Origin: Sapria himalayana
Taxonomy: Eukaryota > Streptophyta > Magnoliopsida > Malpighiales > Rafflesiaceae
Assembly (NCBI GenBank): GCA_029783825.1
Contig: JAREIK010003001.1
Coordinates: forward strand, 235,164-299,163
Reading direction: 5' to 3'
DNA: 64,000 bases
Under the pieces are notes generated by a model. That model did not search any database and was not told the DNA's origin. It saw only the letters and a program-made list of their open reading frames with translations. The position numbers and the translations under genes are program-made. Shown here in pieces: positions 59,847 through 64,000 of the stretch; the stretch's first letter is position 1; each line of letters opens with the position of its first letter.

Positions 59847-61211
59847 ATGCTGAAAATGGAGCAAAATGGCTTATTTTCAAAGAATAAGTCCTTTGCCTTG
59901 ATAACAAAGGAGCCCGCGCTTTCCCCACGCTCATTCGAAAAAAAAAATGGGAGTCCCGCTATCATATTTTCACCCGAAGAGATGAGGAAGTTACAGGCAC
60001 CTTATGAACACATGCTCGTTGGGAAGTTCTCCCACGGCAGGCCTCGTCCGAGCGAAATACTTCAGTTTATCTCCTCTCTAAAGCTCACGGGTAAGGTAAA
60101 GTTGACAGATTACGATGCACGCCATGATTTTTTGCAATGCTTCTCAAACGAGGACTTCTATCGTTTATGGCATAGAGGAATTTGACAAGTTAACAGCTAT
60201 CCTAAGCGAGTGCTAAGATGGACGAAGAACTTCTGTCCAACGGAAGAGGCTCCCCTTGCTCCGGTATGGTTCACTTTGCCGAACCTCCCCATATATTTGT
60301 TTCACGCCCATTCTCTCTATGCTATCTCTTCTTGTTTGGGTAAACCATTGATTCGTGATGAGGCCACGGCATCTATGACACGACCAAGCCAAGCTCGCGT
60401 CTGTGTGGAGTGCAACCTCCTCACACTTCCCCCTAGCAGAATATGGATTGGTGAAGGAAAAAATGGGTAGAATGAGGGATTTTGGCAAACGGTTACAGCT
60501 GAAAATTTGCCCCCATACTGCCTTACCTGTAAAAGACTGGGGCATGATATGACTGTGTGTAAAATGAGAACAGAATACATAGGTGAAGTGCAATGGCAGG
60601 AAGGAAGAAGAAGTAGGGTTGAAAAATGGATAAAAAAAGAGGTTGAGTGCTCGAAACATGAAAATATGCAAGCTTTAGAGGATGAAGAAGAAGAAAGTAG
60701 GAGGGAGAAGGGAAATCAAAATATGGAGGAGGGCAGAACTAATATAGAAGTAAGTTTAGAGATAAGAAATAAGGAGAATAAGGAAGAGGGTTGAGAGGAA
60801 GTGATAGTTAGAAGAAAAAGAGGTAGAAAAAATAAATCTAGAAGGGTGTTAAAAGAAAAATTAGAGAATTATAGTTGGATAGATGAAGACCTCCTTGATT
60901 TTCCGGAAGAAGAATCAGAAGTATTAAGTTGCCCCCCATTCGGTATACTAGAAGTAAAGGAAAAAATTAATATAGAAGAAGTGAAAGATGATTTATCATT
61001 GTATGAGCAGAATTGTAGAAAACTTACTAGGGATCAATCTATGGAAGACATAAAAAGAATGGCTATGCAACTTGGTAAACAAGGAAAATATAATGAAATA
61101 TCACAATCAATTGCACCCAAGAGTGCTAGAAATGTGAGAAAATATTTTGATAAAACATATGAGTCAAAACACACAACAAGATCACAATCTAAATTAAGTT
61201 TAAATGGTTAG
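59847..61211 (+). pseudogene. LINE ORF1: DUF4283 and zinc-knuckle protein
   Basis: ORF1 of plant L1-like elements encodes an RNA-binding protein that coats the element RNA. One frame runs throughout, interrupted by three stops (60183, 60468, 60792) and no frame shift. The DUF4283 region covers about 59940-60420: MLVGKFSHGRPRPSEI, then DFLQCFSNEDFYRLWHRG, then LPNLPIYLFHAHSLYAISSC. A CCHC zinc knuckle follows at about 60519-60560 (CLTCKRLGHDMTVCK). The rest is a highly charged tail (EEEESRREKGNQNMEEGR). The first ATG at 59847 is chosen for the frame; the true start may be slightly different. ORF1 overlaps the ORF2 start codon by eight bases (ATGGTTAG). Confidence 0.85.
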
Positions 61212-64000
61212 TTACTTATATTGGAATATTAGAGGGGTGGCAAATAACCCCTCGATAAATAGATTAAAACATATAAAATCCCATTGGTAGTAATTGCAGA
61301 ACCTTTGATCCAACAGGACCAACTTACTAAATATAGTCGAATTCTAGGGTTTAATAATTTATTTTCTAACCTTAATAGTAAACTCTGGATTATGTGATAT
61401 AATTACCTAGACATAGATATATTGAAAGACACAGAACAAATAGTGCACTTTAAAATATCTGAAGACATAGTATCGGTAGTATATGCAAAAAACGATAAAA
61501 AATCCAGACTAGTCTTATGGGAAGAAATGCAGAAAATTGCAGCAAAAAATATTCCATGGTTGATAGGAGGAGATTTTAATGTTATAAGAAGTGCTTCGGA
61601 AAAGAAGGGAGGGAAAACCCCTAACACAATAGCAATGTGTCAATTTAATGAGGCGGTTTTTAATTCTAATTTGATGGAAATAGACTTCTCAGGATCAAAT
61701 AATACTTGGTGTAATAACTGGCAAAAAAGAGGAGCAATTTGAGCCAGGCTGGACAGAGTAATGTGTAATGCGAAGTGGGTAGCCTCACATGGGTCTACAG
61801 GGCTTAGACATTTAAATAGAACCTGTTCAGACCATTCTCCACTCCTCATAACACTTTACAACAACAAACGAGGTATAAGAAGTTTTAAATTTCAAAACAT
61901 GTGGGGAAACCATGCTGATTTTGAAAAATTAGTAAGAGATTCTTGGTCAGATCCTGCTTCGGGTAAACCGATGGAAGTTCTAATGACAAAGCTATATAGA
62001 TTAAAAAAACAGTTAAAATCATGGAATAAAGAATCTTTCAAAAATATAAATCAACAAATAAAGCAAGCAGAGGAACAAGTGAAAAAACTAGAAAAAGAAT
62101 ATGATAATAAAAATGACAAAGAAATTAGGAAGGTTTTAAACAAGGCTAAAGCTGAGTTGAGTTTAAAATTACATATGAAGGAGATATATTGGAAACAACG
62201 AGTAAAAATTAAAAGGTTAAAAGATGGTGATAGAAACACCAAATTTTTCCATATCATGAGCAAAATAAAAACACAGAAAAATAAAATCAAAGGATTAAAA
62301 GATAAAGAAGGAAGATGGATAGAAAAAGACAAACAATTATATACCCTATTTGAGGATTTTTTTTAAATCCCATCTATGTGGTCACATGCCTCACGAAGGG
62401 AACTCTTTGTTTCAAGAGATCAAGGCTTCCATTACGAAAGAACAAAACCAAATGATGGAAAGAATCTCAGAAGAATATGAGGTAAAGATAGCAGTCTTTA
62501 ATCTTGATAAAGACAGTGCAGCTGGTCCAGATGGCTAGAATAATTACTTTTTTCAGCTAAACTGGCCCATTATTAAAAATGACCTAGTTATAGTGATTGC
62601 CAGTTTCTTTGCTGGAGCAGATATTCCTAAAGCTTGGGCAAATTCATTTATAATGTTAATCCCCAAAAAAGAAGCTCCCCAGCTATGCGAAGATTTTAGA
62701 CCTATAAATTTGTGCAATGCGATTTATAAGATTTTAGCTAAAATAATTCAAAATAGATTAAGTATTATTTTGCCTTTAATTATATCACCAGAGCAAACCA
62801 GATTTGTTAAAAATAGACTAATAATTAAAAATATTAGATTAGCATCAGAAATGATGAAAGAAATTGCAACTAAAACAAGAGGTAAAAATCTAGTAATTAA
62901 GTTGGATTTGTCTAAAGTTTTCGATAGAGTTGAATGAGATACACTCCGTTACATTTTAAGGAAATATGACTTTTCTGAATTATGCATAGATATTATATAT
63001 AGATGCATCTCAAGTGTTGGGTTAGAATTATTATAAATGGTAATATAGATGATGAATTTAAACCCATAAGAAGTCTAAAACATGGGGACACTTTATCCCC
63101 TTTATTATTTGATATATACTTAGATCTGCTTATCCTTAATTTAAACAAAAGAATGTCAAATAGTAATATATTACCTTTTAGACAACCATATAATACTCCG
63201 AGAATAGGTTGTTTGGCTTATGCTGACGATCTGATAATCTTTACAAACGCAAGTAAAAGATCTGTAATAAATCTGATAGAATTATTATAATTATTAGAAT
63301 TAGAAACATGTCAGGTTGTAAACAAAAAGAAGTGTCAGTTTATGATAGCTAAAAAGACTACAGAGAAATTGATAAATAAGATTAAAAACATAACTGGATT
63401 TACACATAATAAAGGAGCTTTAATATACTTAGGCTGCCCAATATATGAAGGCAGACTGAGAAAGGAATATTTAGCACCATTATTAAATAAGATCAGAAGG
63501 AAAATAGCAAGTTGGAAAGAAAACCTTTTAGGATTTGGGGGATGTATTACATTAATCTCGCATGTGTTACAAAGCACACTAGTGCATATCTTATCTGTAA
63601 TACATCATCCGAAGAAATTCTTGAATAAATTAGAATCAGAATTGTCAAATTTTTTATGGGGTAAAAAAGATAGGAAGCAAAAAATGCACCGGAAAAACTG
63701 GAGGGATATATGTTATCTAAAAGCGGAAGAAGGTTTAGGAATAATCACTTTATAGGATATGACCACTGCCTGGGATTGTAAAGGATGGTGGAGGCTGATT
63801 GAGAATTATAGCCTTTGGGCAAATTATATGAAGATAAAATATTTAGTACAAAATAACCAGAGGTTTAAGCAGGTATCAAATAATTGGAAGGCTCTGGAAA
63901 AACAAAATGAGATAGTAGAATCACACTCAATACTGAAAAAGAGTGGTTGGAAATGGACTCTCACACCACAAGGTAATTTCACACTAAAATCGGCAAAGGA
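61204..64000 (+). pseudogene. LINE ORF2: endonuclease and reverse transcriptase, partial
   Basis: ORF2 nicks target DNA and copies the element RNA into it. It opens at 61204 with MVSYLYWNIRGVANNPSINR. The endonuclease domain shows VVIAEP (61287), WLIGGDFNVI (61558) and CSDHSPLLI (61823). The reverse transcriptase shows LIPKKEAPQLCEDFRPINLC (62647), LVIKLDLSKVFDRVE (62890), HGDTLSPLLFDIYLDLL (63081) and LAYADDLIIF (63214), so the catalytic YADD is intact. After it comes YLGCPIYEGR (63427) and the C-terminal region to the window end (GWKWTLTPQGNFTLKSAK). Frame shifts lie near 61284, 62360 and 63015; stops at 61740, 62536, 62935, 63288 and 63753. Not functional as it stands. Confidence 0.9.

Larger units (their letters stand above)
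59795..64000 (+). mobile_element. Plant L1-type LINE, 5-prime part, running off the window
   Basis: A non-LTR retrotransposon with ORF1 (59847-61211) and ORF2 (from 61204), so far about 4.2 kb. It begins abruptly in the integrase frame of copia E at about 59790-59795. Its 3-prime end, poly(A) tail and target duplication lie beyond 64000. It is much better preserved than the other retroelements here, with about eight stop codons and three frame shifts in over 4 kb, so it is a fairly young insertion. Plus orientation is opposite to PEX5. Confidence 0.9.

Noticed and set aside
60213..60671. 152-codon minus-strand frame
   Set aside because: Antisense shadow of LINE ORF1, whose plus-strand domains are clear.

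Overview
This window looks like a piece of a large, transposon-filled flowering-plant nuclear genome. It is strongly AT-rich, with no bacterial-style gene packing, no CRISPR array and no rRNA. It is full of decayed plant mobile elements (Ty1-copia, Ty3-gypsy, a plant L1-type LINE, CACTA, Mutator-like and hAT-like elements, solo LTRs). The only host gene I can support is a piece of PEX5, the peroxisomal targeting signal 1 receptor, on the minus strand: three exons with canonical GT-AG splice sites and intact reading (56032-55808, 55573-55508, 52741-52647). The exact plant lineage cannot be fixed from this sequence.

Layout. 1-2.2 kb: an old tandem duplication, a GC-richer repeat block and a possible LTR end. 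2.8-6.5 kb: minus-strand Ty3-gypsy relics (a duplicated gag block; integrase plus chromodomain) separated by a 503-bp LTR-like sequence. 6.9-8.9 kb: a SINE-like sequence and a 1.14-kb Mutator-like element (9-bp target duplication) filled with an AT microsatellite. 9.9-10.1 kb: a possible orphan 5-prime exon. 10.6-13.3 kb: copia relic A. 13.6-17.9 kb: CACTA relic with a Transposase_24-like part, a roughly 800-bp tandem repeat and a terminal sequence. 18.0-20.1 kb: copia relic B of the same family as A, minus strand; 20.2-20.65 kb another CACTA end. 23.7-28.5 kb: a 53-bp minisatellite and an Athila/Tat-like gypsy pol on the minus strand, whose integrase region carries a nearly identical 1,348-bp tandem duplication and whose reverse transcriptase is split by a 487-bp hAT-like element. 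28.5-31.3 kb: further copia relics. 31.4-33.0 kb: a second Mutator-like element with a GAGCTC-rich interior, then a MITE. 33-39.2 kb: mostly AT-rich non-coding DNA with several GC-rich non-autonomous elements. 39.75-44.9 kb: copia relic C, interrupted by a GC-rich insertion and ended by a 1.9-kb hAT-like element. 47.3-48.45 kb: copia relic D. 50.0-51.4 kb: a poly(A)-only insertion footprint, a CA-rich tract and a second copy of the MITE. 52.6-56.0 kb: the PEX5 exons; their 2.8-kb intron holds a 280-bp tandem repeat, a solo LTR and a 700-bp Mutator-like element. 56.8-59.8 kb: a 355-bp tandem repeat and copia relic E. 59.8 kb to the end: a fairly well preserved LINE (ORF1 and ORF2 with a few stops and frame shifts) that cuts into the integrase of copia E and runs off the window.

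There is no evident multigene system. The genes do not work together; the region is a record of nested insertions around one housekeeping gene. The most informative signals are the insertion footprints (target duplications), the recent 1,348-bp duplication, and a Mutator-like family that keeps its ends but carries unrelated low-complexity interiors.
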